This document shows positions 1 to 8,149 of a DNA stretch of 64,000 nucleotides, piece after piece. Every line of letters starts with the position of its first letter. The stretch's first letter is position 1. A program made the position numbers and the translations under genes. A model generated the notes under the pieces. That model saw only the letters and a program-made list of their open reading frames with translations, did not search any database and was not told the origin of the DNA. Source of the stretch: Streptomyces sp. NBC_00461 (GTDB taxonomy: Bacteria; Actinomycetota; Actinomycetes; Streptomycetales; Streptomycetaceae); contig NZ_CP107902.1 of assembly GCF_036013935.1 (NCBI RefSeq), positions 5,055,001 to 5,119,000 of the forward strand, read 5' to 3'.

Positions 1-37
1 CGAAGTCGCGCGGCCCAACCCGGGAGGTATCCCCGAC

Positions 38-1183
38 ATGGCTGACAGCCCCACCAGCCCCGCCCGTTCCATCCTGGTCATCGGCGGCGGCGCCTCAGGC
101 AACGCCATCACCGTCCTGCTGCGCCGTGCCGGCATCGCCGTCGACCTGATCGAGGCCAGGCCCGACTGGAACGCCACCACCGGCTCCGGCATCACCCTCC
201 AGGGCAACGCCCTGCGGGTCCTGCGCGAACTGGGCGTGTGGGAACAGGTGGAAGCCTCCGGATACGCCTTCGGCTCGCTGGGCGTGACCGCCCCCGACGG
301 CTCCGTCCTGTTCGTCGCCGAGGACATCCAGACCGGCGGAAAGGACCTGCCCGCCACCATCGGAATGCAGCGCCCCCAACTGCAGCAGATCCTCATCGAC
401 ACGGTCCGCGCCTCCGGCGCCGACGTTCGCCTCGGCATCACCGCCGAAGCGCTGGAGCAGGGCGCCGACGGCGTGTCGGTGCGCTTCAGCGACGGCAGCG
501 AGGGCCGCTACGACCTGGTGATCGGCGCCGACGGACTCAACTCCGCCACCCGCGCCGCGATCGGCATCACGGACAAACCCGAGCCGACCGGCATGGCCAT
601 CTGGCGCATCGCCGCCCCGCGGCCCGAGAGCGTGACCCGCACCGACCTCGCCTACGGCGGCCCCGCCTACATCGCCGGCTACTGCCCCACCAGCGAGAAC
701 ACCATCTACGCGTACGTCGTCGAAGCGTGCCGCGACCGCACCTCCATCGACCCGGCCACCTACGCCGACGAGATGCGCCGCCTGGCGCAGAGCTACGGCG
801 GGGTCTGGCCGGAGATCACCGAGCACATCACCGACCCGAAGAAGGTCAACTACACCTGGTTCGACCGTCTGCTGGTCGAGGACTCCTGGCACCGGGGCCG
901 GGTCGTGCTGATCGGCGACGCCGCCCACTGCTGCCCGCCCACCTTGGCCCAGGGCGCGGCGATGTCCCTGGAGGACGCCCTCGTCCTCGCCGAGCTGCTC
1001 ACCAGCGGACGGGACTGGGACGACGAGCTGCTCCAGGCCTACTACGACCGCCGCATTCCCCGGGTGCGCGCCGTCGTCGCGGGGTCCATGCAGATCGGCC
1101 AGTGGCAGCTGGACGGTGTGCGCGACGCCGACATGGCCGGGCTGGTCGGCCGCACCATGAACCTCCTCAAGGAGCGCCCGTGA
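38..1183 (+). CDS. FAD-dependent aromatic monooxygenase (PHBH-like)
   Basis: This is a flavoprotein hydroxylase of the class A (p-hydroxybenzoate hydroxylase-like) family, 381 aa, a normal length for the family. The N-terminal Rossmann motif IGGGASG near residue 17 binds FAD. The second FAD motif, VVLIGDAAHCCPP, lies near residue 290. It probably hydroxylates an aromatic acid or phenol with NAD(P)H and O2, giving a catechol-type product for the dioxygenase two genes downstream. GGGAGG lies 11 nt before ATG 38. The reading frame stays open to the window edge, so a longer N-terminus cannot be excluded. The stop overlaps the next start (GTGA). The substrate cannot be read from the sequence. Confidence 0.85.
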   Translation: MADSPTSPARSILVIGGGASGNAITVLLRRAGIAVDLIEARPDWNATTGSGITLQGNALRVLRELGVWEQVEASGYAFGSLGVTAPDGSVLFVAEDIQTGGKDLPATIGMQRPQLQQILIDTVRASGADVRLGITAEALEQGADGVSVRFSDGSEGRYDLVIGADGLNSATRAAIGITDKPEPTGMAIWRIAAPRPESVTRTDLAYGGPAYIAGYCPTSENTIYAYVVEACRDRTSIDPATYADEMRRLAQSYGGVWPEITEHITDPKKVNYTWFDRLLVEDSWHRGRVVLIGDAAHCCPPTLAQGAAMSLEDALVLAELLTSGRDWDDELLQAYYDRRIPRVRAVVAGSMQIGQWQLDGVRDADMAGLVGRTMNLLKERP

Positions 1184-2190
1184 CCACCACCGCATCCTCC
1201 GCGCCGACCATCGACGTCCACGCCCACCTCCTGCTCCCGGAGGTGGAGGAGGCCGTCGCCGGTCATCCCGGTCTCGCCGAGGCCCGTGCCCTCGACGCGC
1301 GCCGCAACGGCCCGGCGGCCCTGGCAGTGAACGGTCCGATGGTCGGCGCGCGCGTGCCGAAGCTGACGGACGCCGCGGTGCGCCTGGCGGCCATGGACGC
1401 GCAGGGCGTGGACATCCAGCTGGTCAGCCCCTCGCCGTCCCACTACCACTACTGGGCCGAGCCTCAACTGGCCGAGAGGGTCTGCCGGCTGGCCAACGAG
1501 GGCACCGCCGCACACTGCGCGAAGGCTCCCGACCGCCTGCACGGCCTGGGCCTCATCCCGCTCCAGCATCCCGACCTCGCGGTCGGCCTGCTCGGCCACG
1601 CTCTGGACCAGGGGCTGAGGGGTGTGGAGATCTCCTCGCACGCGCCCGGCCGCGAACTGTCGGATCCCGCGTACGAACCCTTCTGGTCCCGTGCTGAGGA
1701 GACGGGCTCCCTCCTCTTCCTGCACCCGTTCGGCTGCACCCTCGACGGGCGCCTGGACCAGTGGTATCTGTCCAACACCGTCGGCCAGCCCACCGAGAAC
1801 GCGGTCGCCCTCTCCCACCTGATCTTCTCCGGCGTCCTGGACCGTCATCCGGGCCTGAAGCTGGTCGCGGCGCACGGCGGCGGCTACCTGCCCACCCACA
1901 TCGGCCGCTCCGACCACGCCTGGCGGGCCCGTCCCGACGCCCGGGGCTGTGAGCGGGAACCGAGCAGCTATCTGAAGCAGCTGCACTTCGACTCCCTCGT
2001 CCACGACCCTCAAGTGCTGCGGGAGCTGCTGCGAGCGGTCGGCCGGGAACGGGTCCTGCTCGGCTCCGACTTCCCCTTCGACATGGGCACCGACGACCCG
2101 CTCGGCGCGCTGCGCGCCGCGGACCTGCCCGACACCGACTTCCACTCCGTCCGCGGCGGAAACGCCGCCGCCCTGCTCAACCTCGTCTGA
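1180..2190 (+). CDS. amidohydrolase (ACMSD-like decarboxylase/hydrolase)
   Basis: This metal-dependent amidohydrolase of the amidohydrolase-2 family has 336 aa. The N-terminal HxH metal motif is DVHAHLLLP (H14, H16). Further likely ligands or active-site residues lie in FLHPFG, VAAHGGG and LLGSDFPFD near the C-terminus. Relatives include aminocarboxymuconate semialdehyde decarboxylase and other decarboxylases of ring-cleavage or hydroxybenzoate intermediates, so it may decarboxylate an intermediate here. I chose GTG 1180 because AAGGAG precedes it and it overlaps the upstream stop by 4 nt. The same frame is open much further upstream, but that part only shadows the monooxygenase gene. Confidence 0.85.
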   Translation: MTTTASSAPTIDVHAHLLLPEVEEAVAGHPGLAEARALDARRNGPAALAVNGPMVGARVPKLTDAAVRLAAMDAQGVDIQLVSPSPSHYHYWAEPQLAERVCRLANEGTAAHCAKAPDRLHGLGLIPLQHPDLAVGLLGHALDQGLRGVEISSHAPGRELSDPAYEPFWSRAEETGSLLFLHPFGCTLDGRLDQWYLSNTVGQPTENAVALSHLIFSGVLDRHPGLKLVAAHGGGYLPTHIGRSDHAWRARPDARGCEREPSSYLKQLHFDSLVHDPQVLRELLRAVGRERVLLGSDFPFDMGTDDPLGALRAADLPDTDFHSVRGGNAAALLNLV

Positions 2191-2200
2191 GGAGGACCCC

Positions 2201-3139
2201 ATGAGTAACCGCCTGCTCACCCACCTCCGACACGTCGACCTCGCCGTGCCGGACTACGACAAGCAACTCGACTTCTACGCCGGCGTCTGGGGCCTGTCCA
2301 AGGTCGCCGAGGACTCCGGCATCTCCTTCCTTGCCGCCGAGGGCTCCCCCGAGCAGTACGTCGTACGGCTGCGCAAGGCCGACGAGAAGCGCCTCGACCT
2401 CGTCTCCTACGGCGCCGCGAGCCCGGCCGACGTGGACACGCTCGCCGAGCAACTCCTCGCCGGGGGTGCCCGGCTGGTCACCCAGCCGGGCAAGGTGGAA
2501 ACGCCCGGCGGCGGCTACGGCTTCCGCTTCTTCGACGTCGACGGCCGCACCATCGAGGTCTCCGCCGACGTCGAGGTGCGGCAGCACCGCAAGATCGAGG
2601 AGAAGGAGTCGATCCCGGTCAAGCTGTCGCACGTCGTCCTCAACTCGCCGGATCTGGACAGGACCAGGGCGTGGTACGAGGAGCACCTCGGCTTCCGGCT
2701 GTCCGACACGCTCGGCCATCCGCGCATCGGCGAGGTCATGCACTTCATGCGGATCAGCAACCAGCACCACTCCATGGCCATCGCCAAGGGCCCGCACACC
2801 TCCCTGCACCACATCTCCTTCGAGATGCGCGGGATCGACGAGTACATGCGCGGCTCCGGCCGTGTCATCCGCTCCGGCGCCCGCAAGATCTGGGGTCCGG
2901 GCCGTCACATGGCGGGCGACAACACCTTCACCTACTTCCTCGACCCGCACGGCAACACCGTCGAGTACACGACGGAGTTGGAGCTGCTGGACGAGGACAC
3001 CTGGCACCCGCACGTCTACGACTTCTCCAAGCCCGAGGTCACCGACCAGTGGGGCACGGCCAACCCGATGAACGAACTGGTCACCAAGGAGTCGTTCAAC
3101 GACGTCGACCGCGGCGTCTTCGTCGCCCCGCCGGTCTGA
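2201..3139 (+). CDS. type I extradiol (VOC-fold) dioxygenase
   Basis: This two-domain vicinal-oxygen-chelate protein of 312 aa resembles catechol 2,3-dioxygenase/BphC. Domain 1 (about residues 7-125) begins LRHVDLAVPD. Domain 2 (about 140-262) carries the Fe ligands expected for ring-cleaving enzymes: H144 in LSHVVLNS, H203 or H204 in SLHHISFEM, and E255 in GNTVEYTTEL. It should cleave a catechol ring next to the two hydroxyls (meta cleavage) using Fe(II) and O2. It starts 10 nt after the amidohydrolase stop with GAGGA before ATG. The complete ligand triad argues for a true dioxygenase rather than a glyoxalase-like protein. Confidence 0.85.
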   Translation: MSNRLLTHLRHVDLAVPDYDKQLDFYAGVWGLSKVAEDSGISFLAAEGSPEQYVVRLRKADEKRLDLVSYGAASPADVDTLAEQLLAGGARLVTQPGKVETPGGGYGFRFFDVDGRTIEVSADVEVRQHRKIEEKESIPVKLSHVVLNSPDLDRTRAWYEEHLGFRLSDTLGHPRIGEVMHFMRISNQHHSMAIAKGPHTSLHHISFEMRGIDEYMRGSGRVIRSGARKIWGPGRHMAGDNTFTYFLDPHGNTVEYTTELELLDEDTWHPHVYDFSKPEVTDQWGTANPMNELVTKESFNDVDRGVFVAPPV

Positions 3140-3254
3140 TCGGCGAAGCCCTGAGTCCCCGGGGGCGCGGTGACCCTGTCACTGCCCTGACTCCCCTGCC
3201 GCGCCCCCGGCCTTCGTGCCCACCCCTCACGCCGACAGCGGACAGGAAACCGTC

Positions 3255-4226
3255 ATGCGTTTCGCCACGTACGAGTACCGCGACCGACGCCATGTGGCCG
3301 TCGTCGAAGAGGACGGCACGCTCTACCCCCTTCCCGGCGTCAGCTCGCTGACCGGCCTGCTCGCCGAGGGCGGCGGTCTGCCCGAACTGCTCGACGCGGG
3401 CTCCGCGATGCTCGACGTGCCGGCCGGCCCCCACGTCTCCGAGGTACGACTGCTGGCGCCGCTCCAGCCGCCCACCGTGCGGGACTTCGTCACCTTCGAG
3501 GAACACGTCGAGGGCGTACGGCGGTCCGTGGACGGGGCTGCCGGGGTACCGGAGCGGTGGTACGCGGCCCCGACGTTCTACTTCGGCAACCCCTACGCGA
3601 TGTACGGGCCGCACGACGACATCCCCGTGCCGCCGGGGTCGAGCGTGCTCGACTTCGAGCTGGAGGTCGCCGCCGTGATCGGAAAGGAGGGCCGCGACCT
3701 CACCCCCGAGCAGGCCCGCGACCACATCGTCGGCTACACCGTCTTCAACGACTGGTCGGCCCGGGACCTGCAGTCCGCCGAGATGAAGGTCGGCCTCGGC
3801 CCCTGCAAGGGCAAGGACACCGCCACCACGCTGGGTCCGTACCTGGTCACCGCCGACGAGCTGGGGAAGTACCGCGACGCGGACGGCTTCCTGCGCCTGG
3901 CGCTCACCGCCGAGATCAACGGCGAGGTCGTGGGCAAGGACCTGCTGTCCAACATGAGCTGGACCTTCGAGGAGATGGTCGCCTACGCCTCACGCGGCAC
4001 CGTTGTCCGCCCCGGCGACGTCCTCGGTTCCGGGACCTGCGGAAACGGCGGCTGCCTGGCCGAGCTGTGGGGTGTACGGGGTGAGCAGTCCCCGCCTCCC
4101 CTCAAGCCCGGCGACACGGTCACCCTCACCGTCGAGGGCATCGGCTCCGTCTCCAACACCGTGGTGGCCGGCCCGGCCCCCATGACCGTTCCCGTCGCCC
4201 GACGCCGCACGAGGGAGCGGCCGTGA
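3255..4226 (+). CDS. fumarylacetoacetate hydrolase (FAH) family protein
   Basis: This is an FAH-fold hydrolase or hydratase, 323 aa from ATG 3255, chosen because GGACAGGAAAC precedes it and family similarity begins MRFATYEYRD. The metal-binding stretch DFELEVAAVIG (about residues 135-145) and FNDWSARDLQ (about 165-175) are typical of enzymes that hydrolyse acylpyruvates or hydrate 2-oxo-4-pentenoates. In this operon it would act on the ring-fission product made by the extradiol dioxygenase. A 115-nt gap separates it from the dioxygenase gene, and GTGA overlap couples it to the SDR gene. Whether it is a hydrolase or a hydratase/decarboxylase is not decidable from sequence. Confidence 0.85.
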   Translation: MRFATYEYRDRRHVAVVEEDGTLYPLPGVSSLTGLLAEGGGLPELLDAGSAMLDVPAGPHVSEVRLLAPLQPPTVRDFVTFEEHVEGVRRSVDGAAGVPERWYAAPTFYFGNPYAMYGPHDDIPVPPGSSVLDFELEVAAVIGKEGRDLTPEQARDHIVGYTVFNDWSARDLQSAEMKVGLGPCKGKDTATTLGPYLVTADELGKYRDADGFLRLALTAEINGEVVGKDLLSNMSWTFEEMVAYASRGTVVRPGDVLGSGTCGNGGCLAELWGVRGEQSPPPLKPGDTVTLTVEGIGSVSNTVVAGPAPMTVPVARRRTRERP

Positions 4227-4993
4227 CCGATCTCCATCCCTGGGGGCACCTCCCGGCCGAAGGCTGGGGGAAGCTCCTCGGCAGGGTCGTCGTGGTCACG
4301 GGCGCGGCCGGTGGCCAGGGCGCCGCGGAGGCCGAGGCGCTGACCCGCGAGGGCGCCCGGGTGATCGCCACCGACGTCACGGAGTCACCCGGCTGCCGCC
4401 GCCTCGACGTCACGAGCGAGAAGGACTGGGCGGAACTCGCCGCCGACCTGCGTGAGGCGTATGGGCAGGTGCACGGCCTGGTCAACAACGCGGGGGTCAC
4501 CTGGCGGGCCCGGATCGACGACGTACGCCCCGAGGACATGGCCAGGGTCCACGCGGTCAACGTCACCGGCCCGCTGCTGGGCATCCAGCACCTCGCCCCG
4601 CTGATGCGGCCCGGCTCCTCGATCGTGAACGTCGGCTCGTCCGCCGCGCTCACCGGCCACTACCCGGTCGCCTACACGGCCAGCAAGTGGGCGCTGCGCG
4701 GTCTGTCGCGGACCGCCGCCATGGAGCTGGGACCCCGCGGCATCCGCCTGAACACGATCCATCCCGGCTTCATCGAGACGCACATGACCGCCTCCGCGGC
4801 GCCCGCGTTCCGCGAGGCGAACATCCGGGAGACGCCACTCGGCCGCACCGGCACGGTCGAGGAGGTCGCCCCGCTCGTGGTCTTCCTCCTGTCCGACGAG
4901 TCGTCCTTCATCACCGGCGCCGAGATCCCGGTCGACGGCGGCCTCACCGCGCACGGCGGCGTCAAGTCGATCTCCGACGCCCTTCACCAGTAG
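4223..4993 (+). CDS. short-chain dehydrogenase/reductase (SDR)
   Basis: This classical SDR of 256 aa has the cofactor motif VTGAAGGQG (residues 25-33), the NNAG motif (88-91), catalytic Y151/K155 in YTASK and a serine at 139-140. It should oxidise or reduce an alcohol/ketone with NAD(P)(H). GTG 4223 overlaps the FAH stop, so translation is coupled. The C-terminal IPVDGGLTAHGG is typical of 3-oxoacyl-ACP-reductase-like and cyclohexanol-type SDRs. Its step in the pathway is unknown. A dihydrodiol or ring-fission product oxidation are possibilities. Confidence 0.87.
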   Translation: MTDLHPWGHLPAEGWGKLLGRVVVVTGAAGGQGAAEAEALTREGARVIATDVTESPGCRRLDVTSEKDWAELAADLREAYGQVHGLVNNAGVTWRARIDDVRPEDMARVHAVNVTGPLLGIQHLAPLMRPGSSIVNVGSSAALTGHYPVAYTASKWALRGLSRTAAMELGPRGIRLNTIHPGFIETHMTASAAPAFREANIRETPLGRTGTVEEVAPLVVFLLSDESSFITGAEIPVDGGLTAHGGVKSISDALHQ

Positions 4994-5015
4994 CGGCAGA
5001 AAGGCCCTCCCACCC

Positions 5016-5384
5016 ATGGACAAGCTCCGCGCGAGCGCGGCCGCGGCGGTCGCCGACATCCCCGACGGTGCGTCACTGGCCGTCGGCGGCTTCGGACTCA
5101 GCGGTGTACCCGAGGCCATGATCCGGGCCCTGCACGAGCAGGGCGCGACCGGCCTCGAAGTTCAGCAACAACGGCGGGAACAATCCGGGGCGGCACCAAA
5201 GCGGCCGGCTGGGGTCGCCGCGTTCGTGGCGGGTCTTGTACTGACACTCGCCTTCTTCGCCTTCTTTCCTGGCCTTCCGCACGTCATCGACTGGGGGGCG
5301 ATCATCGTCGCCGTCCTGGTAGGAGAGCTCACCCGATGGATCTGCCGGTCCTGGATGGGAAAGAGGAGCAAAGAGAGCCAGTGA
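5016..5384 (+). pseudogene. truncated CoA-transferase subunit A joined to a foreign membrane tail
   Basis: The first 49 codons read MDKLRASAAAAVADIPDGAS and on through GGFGLSGVPEAMI and GATGLEV. This is the start of a 3-oxoacid CoA-transferase alpha subunit (CatI/PcaI/ScoA type), which is normally about 230-250 aa. The family sequence then stops at about base 5160. What follows in frame is QQQRREQSGAAPKRPAG, a hydrophobic stretch AFVAGLVLTLAFFAFF, another hydrophobic segment and a basic end, with a stop at 5382-5384. No glutamate-bearing beta subunit or remaining alpha sequence follows. I read it as a gene cut by a deletion or insertion and accidentally fused to part of a small membrane protein. 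It starts 22 nt after the SDR and was presumably the next operon gene. Confidence 0.75.
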
Positions 5385-5699
5385 GTTCGGGCACACAGGT
5401 CCACGGCCGTCGGCTCGCTGGCCGGCGTCGCCGTCGCCGCGGCCGGTGTCCGGGTCCCTCTGGTCCCGCAGCCGGATCCGGCCCCCGGCCCGCCGCGCGG
5501 CCAGCTCCAGCCGGGCCAGCAGGAGGCTTTGAGGCCCCCGAGCGCGTACGTCTTGGGGGTGCCGGCTCTCGGAGTGTTGGCACCCCTGGCCTGTGCCGTG
5601 GGAAATCCACAGTGGCAGTGCGGGAAACGATCAACGTGCCGGACTCATGGGGCTTGATCAGCACGTTTCGTCCGTGCCCGACCAACACCAACCAGTCAT

Positions 5700-5728
5700 A
5701 AGCCCCCAGGTCTCGGACCTGGGGGCTT
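5700..5728 (+). terminator. perfect 13-bp stem terminator
   Basis: The arms AAGCCCCCAGGTC (5700-5712) and GACCTGGGGGCTT (5716-5728) are perfectly complementary around a 3-nt loop and are followed by T then C. The run of GC pairs flanked by AA/TT is typical of Streptomyces intrinsic terminators and works on either strand. On the plus strand it would end transcripts leaving the truncated catabolic operon. Confidence 0.8.
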
Positions 5729-5809
5729 TCGCGTTGTTCGGGGCGCTGTGAGGCGTATTGCCTGGTGAGGGCAATCACATGGCTCGCCCTCCCGGTCCCG
5801 CGCCGGGGT

Positions 5810-5835
5810 TTTCCACAGGTGCGGAGTTGTCCACA
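5810..5835 (+). promoter_or_regulatory. pair of DnaA-box-like 9-mers
   Basis: TTGTCCACA (5827-5835) matches the Streptomyces DnaA box consensus exactly. TTTTCCACA (5810-5818) differs at one base and lies 17 nt upstream in the same orientation. They lie about 75-100 nt before the DUF2252 start. DnaA binding is inferred from the motif only. Confidence 0.45.
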
Positions 5836-5910
5836 GGGTCTGACGCGCTTCGGCCACCGGCTGTACGGTCGGCACGAGTTGATGTTCGTGCACGTGCGGG
5901 GGAGGCGGTC

Positions 5911-7344
5911 GTGGTGACCGGAGTCGGAGAAGCGGCAGCAGTGGCGGCGGAGTCGGGTGTGCGGCGGCTTCCGCGGGTGCCGGGTTTCGCCGGATGGCCC
6001 GTCGAGGGATCGCCCAAGGACGAGGGCAGGGCGCTGCGCAAGCGGGTGCCGCGCAGTGCGCACTCCGCGCTCGACCTCGACGGCTCCCGTCCGCACGCGG
6101 CAGTCGCGGTCGAGGAGTCCCACCGCGGCCGGATTCCCGAACTCACCCCTATACGGGCGGGCCGGATGTCGGCCACACCCTTCGCCTTCCTGCGCGGCTC
6201 GGCGGGCCTGATGGCGTACGACCTCGCGCGCACGCCCATGACGAGGATCCGCGCGCAGATCTGCGGAGACGCACATGCCGCGAACTTCGGTCTGTACGGC
6301 GATGCGCGCGGCGACCTGGTCATCGATCTGAACGACTTCGACGAGACGGTCCACGGCCCCTGGGAGTGGGACCTCAAGCGGCTCTCCGCCTCGCTCGTGC
6401 TCGCCGGCCGGGAGGCGGGCGCCGACGAGGACCAGTGCCGCAAGGCGGCGTACGACGCGACCGGCGCCTACCGCCGCACCATGCGGCTGCTCGCCAAACT
6501 GCCGGTGCTCGACGCGTGGAACGCCATCGCGGACGAGGAGCTCGTCTCCCACACCGACGCCCACGACCTGGTCGGCACGCTGGAACGGGTCTCCGAGAAG
6601 GCGCGGGCCAACACGAGCGGACGCTTCGCGGCGAAGTCGACGGAGCAGCTCAAGGACGGCGGGCGCCGTTTCGTCGAGGCGCTGCCGGTGCTGCGGCGGG
6701 TGGCGGACGAGGAGGCCGCGGCGGTGGCGGCGGCTCTTGAGGAGTACGTGACGACGCTCTCCGAGGACCGGCTCCCGCTGCTGGCCCGACATGCGGTGCA
6801 CGACGTCGCCTTCCGGGTCGTCGGCACGGGCAGCGTGGGCACGCGGTCGTACGTCGTGCTGCTCCTGGACCACCGGGAGGAGCCCCTCGTCCTCCAGGTG
6901 AAGGAGGCGCGCCCCTCGGTGCTCGTGCCGCACCTGGTGACCGCGGGCTTCGAGGCGCCGGAGGTGGCGCACGAGGGTCGCCGGGTGGTTCTCGGGCAGA
7001 AGCGCATGCAGGTCGTCAGCGACATTCTGCTGGGCTGGACGTCGGTGGACGGACGGCCGTTCCAGGTACGCCAGTTCCGCAACCGCAAGGGCAGCGTCGA
7101 CCCCGCGGCGCTGGCCGCGGACCAGATAGACGACTACGGCCGCATGACCGGCGCACTTCTGGCCCGGGCCCACTCCCACAGCGCCGACCCGCGTCTGGTC
7201 GCCGGGTACTGCGGAAAGAACGAGGAACTGGACGAGGCGATCGCCGACTTCGCCGTCGCGTACGCCGACCGCACGGAGGCCGACCACGCCGACCTGGTGT
7301 CCGCGGTGCGGGCGGGGCGGATCGCGGCCGAGACGGGGGTGTGA
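5911..7344 (+). CDS. DUF2252 family protein
   Basis: This protein is 477 aa from GTG 5911. GGGGGAGG ends 6 nt before this codon, and GTG 5914 is an equally possible start. The family signature is visible: PFAFLRGSAGLMAYDLA, QICGDAHAANFG, DLNDFDETVHGPWEWDLKR and GTGSVGTRSYVVLL. The GDAHxxNFG and DFDE/WDLKR motifs resemble the catalytic and metal-binding loops of the kinase-like (aminoglycoside phosphotransferase/HipA) fold, so the family may be atypical small-molecule kinases. No function is established to my knowledge. It stands alone, 39 nt before a small hypothetical gene that may be cotranscribed. Confidence 0.85.
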   Translation: MVTGVGEAAAVAAESGVRRLPRVPGFAGWPVEGSPKDEGRALRKRVPRSAHSALDLDGSRPHAAVAVEESHRGRIPELTPIRAGRMSATPFAFLRGSAGLMAYDLARTPMTRIRAQICGDAHAANFGLYGDARGDLVIDLNDFDETVHGPWEWDLKRLSASLVLAGREAGADEDQCRKAAYDATGAYRRTMRLLAKLPVLDAWNAIADEELVSHTDAHDLVGTLERVSEKARANTSGRFAAKSTEQLKDGGRRFVEALPVLRRVADEEAAAVAAALEEYVTTLSEDRLPLLARHAVHDVAFRVVGTGSVGTRSYVVLLLDHREEPLVLQVKEARPSVLVPHLVTAGFEAPEVAHEGRRVVLGQKRMQVVSDILLGWTSVDGRPFQVRQFRNRKGSVDPAALAADQIDDYGRMTGALLARAHSHSADPRLVAGYCGKNEELDEAIADFAVAYADRTEADHADLVSAVRAGRIAAETGV

Positions 7345-7383
7345 GGGGCGTGCTCGCAGGAGACGGCCGGTGAGGAGCGTGGG

Positions 7384-7863
7384 GTGAGGTACGTCGACCT
7401 CGACGGGCGGGACGGTGATGTGACAGGGATCATCGACCCGCGGCCCTATCTGGCCCGGCTGCCGGTGCTTGCCCCGCAACTGCCGCCGGGGGCACGGGCG
7501 TTCGCCACGGACTCGGGGCACTACGACTTCCACGGCAAGCGCTGTGTGAAGGATCTCAGACCGCAGGGTGTGCGGCGGATGGGCGACGACGAGATCGAGA
7601 TCCGCTTCGGTCACAACTGCTTCAAGCACGACCAGGACCTCCTCGTGCGGTACGAAGGGGTCTCGCGCTTCCAGGTGGACGTCCTGGACGTGTGCGACGT
7701 GAGCGGGCTGGGCGATGTGATCCTCGACGAGGTGCTGCCGCACGAGGACGGCTGCACCCACGAGATCGCGTGCCGGCCCGGGACCCTGCTGGTGGCCTGC
7801 CGGGACCTGGCGGTGGAGTGGGTGGACGCGGAGTGTGCTGAGGCTCGGGGCGAGGGGCGGTGA
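7384..7863 (+). CDS. hypothetical protein, 159 aa
   Basis: I do not recognise this protein. It begins at GTG 7384, with GAGGAG 6 nt upstream. It is acidic, with conserved-looking stretches FATDSGHYDFHGKRCVKDL, GHNCFKHDQDL and CRDLAVEWV and five cysteines, and it lacks a signal peptide or membrane segment. The spacing (39 nt) suggests cotranscription with the DUF2252 gene. Third-codon GC is high throughout, as expected for a real Streptomyces gene. Confidence 0.65.
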   Translation: MRYVDLDGRDGDVTGIIDPRPYLARLPVLAPQLPPGARAFATDSGHYDFHGKRCVKDLRPQGVRRMGDDEIEIRFGHNCFKHDQDLLVRYEGVSRFQVDVLDVCDVSGLGDVILDEVLPHEDGCTHEIACRPGTLLVACRDLAVEWVDAECAEARGEGR

Positions 7864-7929
7864 CGTCGGGGGCCTCAGGGACGGGACGGGGCCGCTGAGG
7901 GCTCGTGCGGTCCCTGGTAACACCTCTGG

Positions 7930-7971
7930 GCATGGCCGCCTGCGCATGACCGTCTGGGCATGACCGTCTGG
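7930..7971. repeat. three tandem 14-bp repeats
   Basis: GCATGGCCGCCTGC (7930-7943) is followed by two identical copies of GCATGACCGTCTGG (7944-7957 and 7958-7971). A second direct repeat, GTGCTGAGCA(T/C)GGCGG, occurs at 8014-8029 and 8048-8063. The spacer 7864-8149 holds nothing else that I recognise. Confidence 0.8.
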
Positions 7972-8149
7972 ACTCGTCGAGGCGGTCGATGGCCGGGTGC
8001 AGGGCCATGCCGGGTGCTGAGCATGGCGGAGTTCCGAGCTGGAAGGAGTGCTGAGCACGGCGGTCGAGGTGTCGGGCGGGCGGTGCCGTCGGGGACGGCG
8101 GTGTCGGTGCGCCGGAGTGGTCGACCCCGTCGTGGCCTAGGCTGGGCGG

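Larger units (their letters stand above)
5385..5910. other. spacer between catabolic operon remnant and DUF2252 gene
   Basis: This stretch of 526 nt has no gene I can support. It contains unassigned GC-rich sequence (5385-5600), a conserved-looking AT-richer segment (5600-5699), a strong terminator hairpin (5700-5728) and two DnaA-box-like 9-mers (5810-5835) shortly before the DUF2252 start. The left part could be the remainder of the element that broke the CoA-transferase gene. I found no integrase, transposase or clear terminal repeats. Confidence 0.5.

Noticed and set aside
1..37. Possible end of an upstream gene at the left edge
   Set aside because: The 37 bases hold a ribosome site for the monooxygenase, but no stop or family match allows a call.
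5385..5600. Spacer considered as an insertion sequence
   Set aside because: No transposase fragment, terminal inverted repeats or target duplication could be recognised.
5329..8058. A 909-codon minus-strand open frame opposite DUF2252
   Set aside because: It is low-complexity Arg/Pro/His/Leu-rich sequence typical of antisense frames in GC-rich DNA, and the plus strand holds recognisable proteins.
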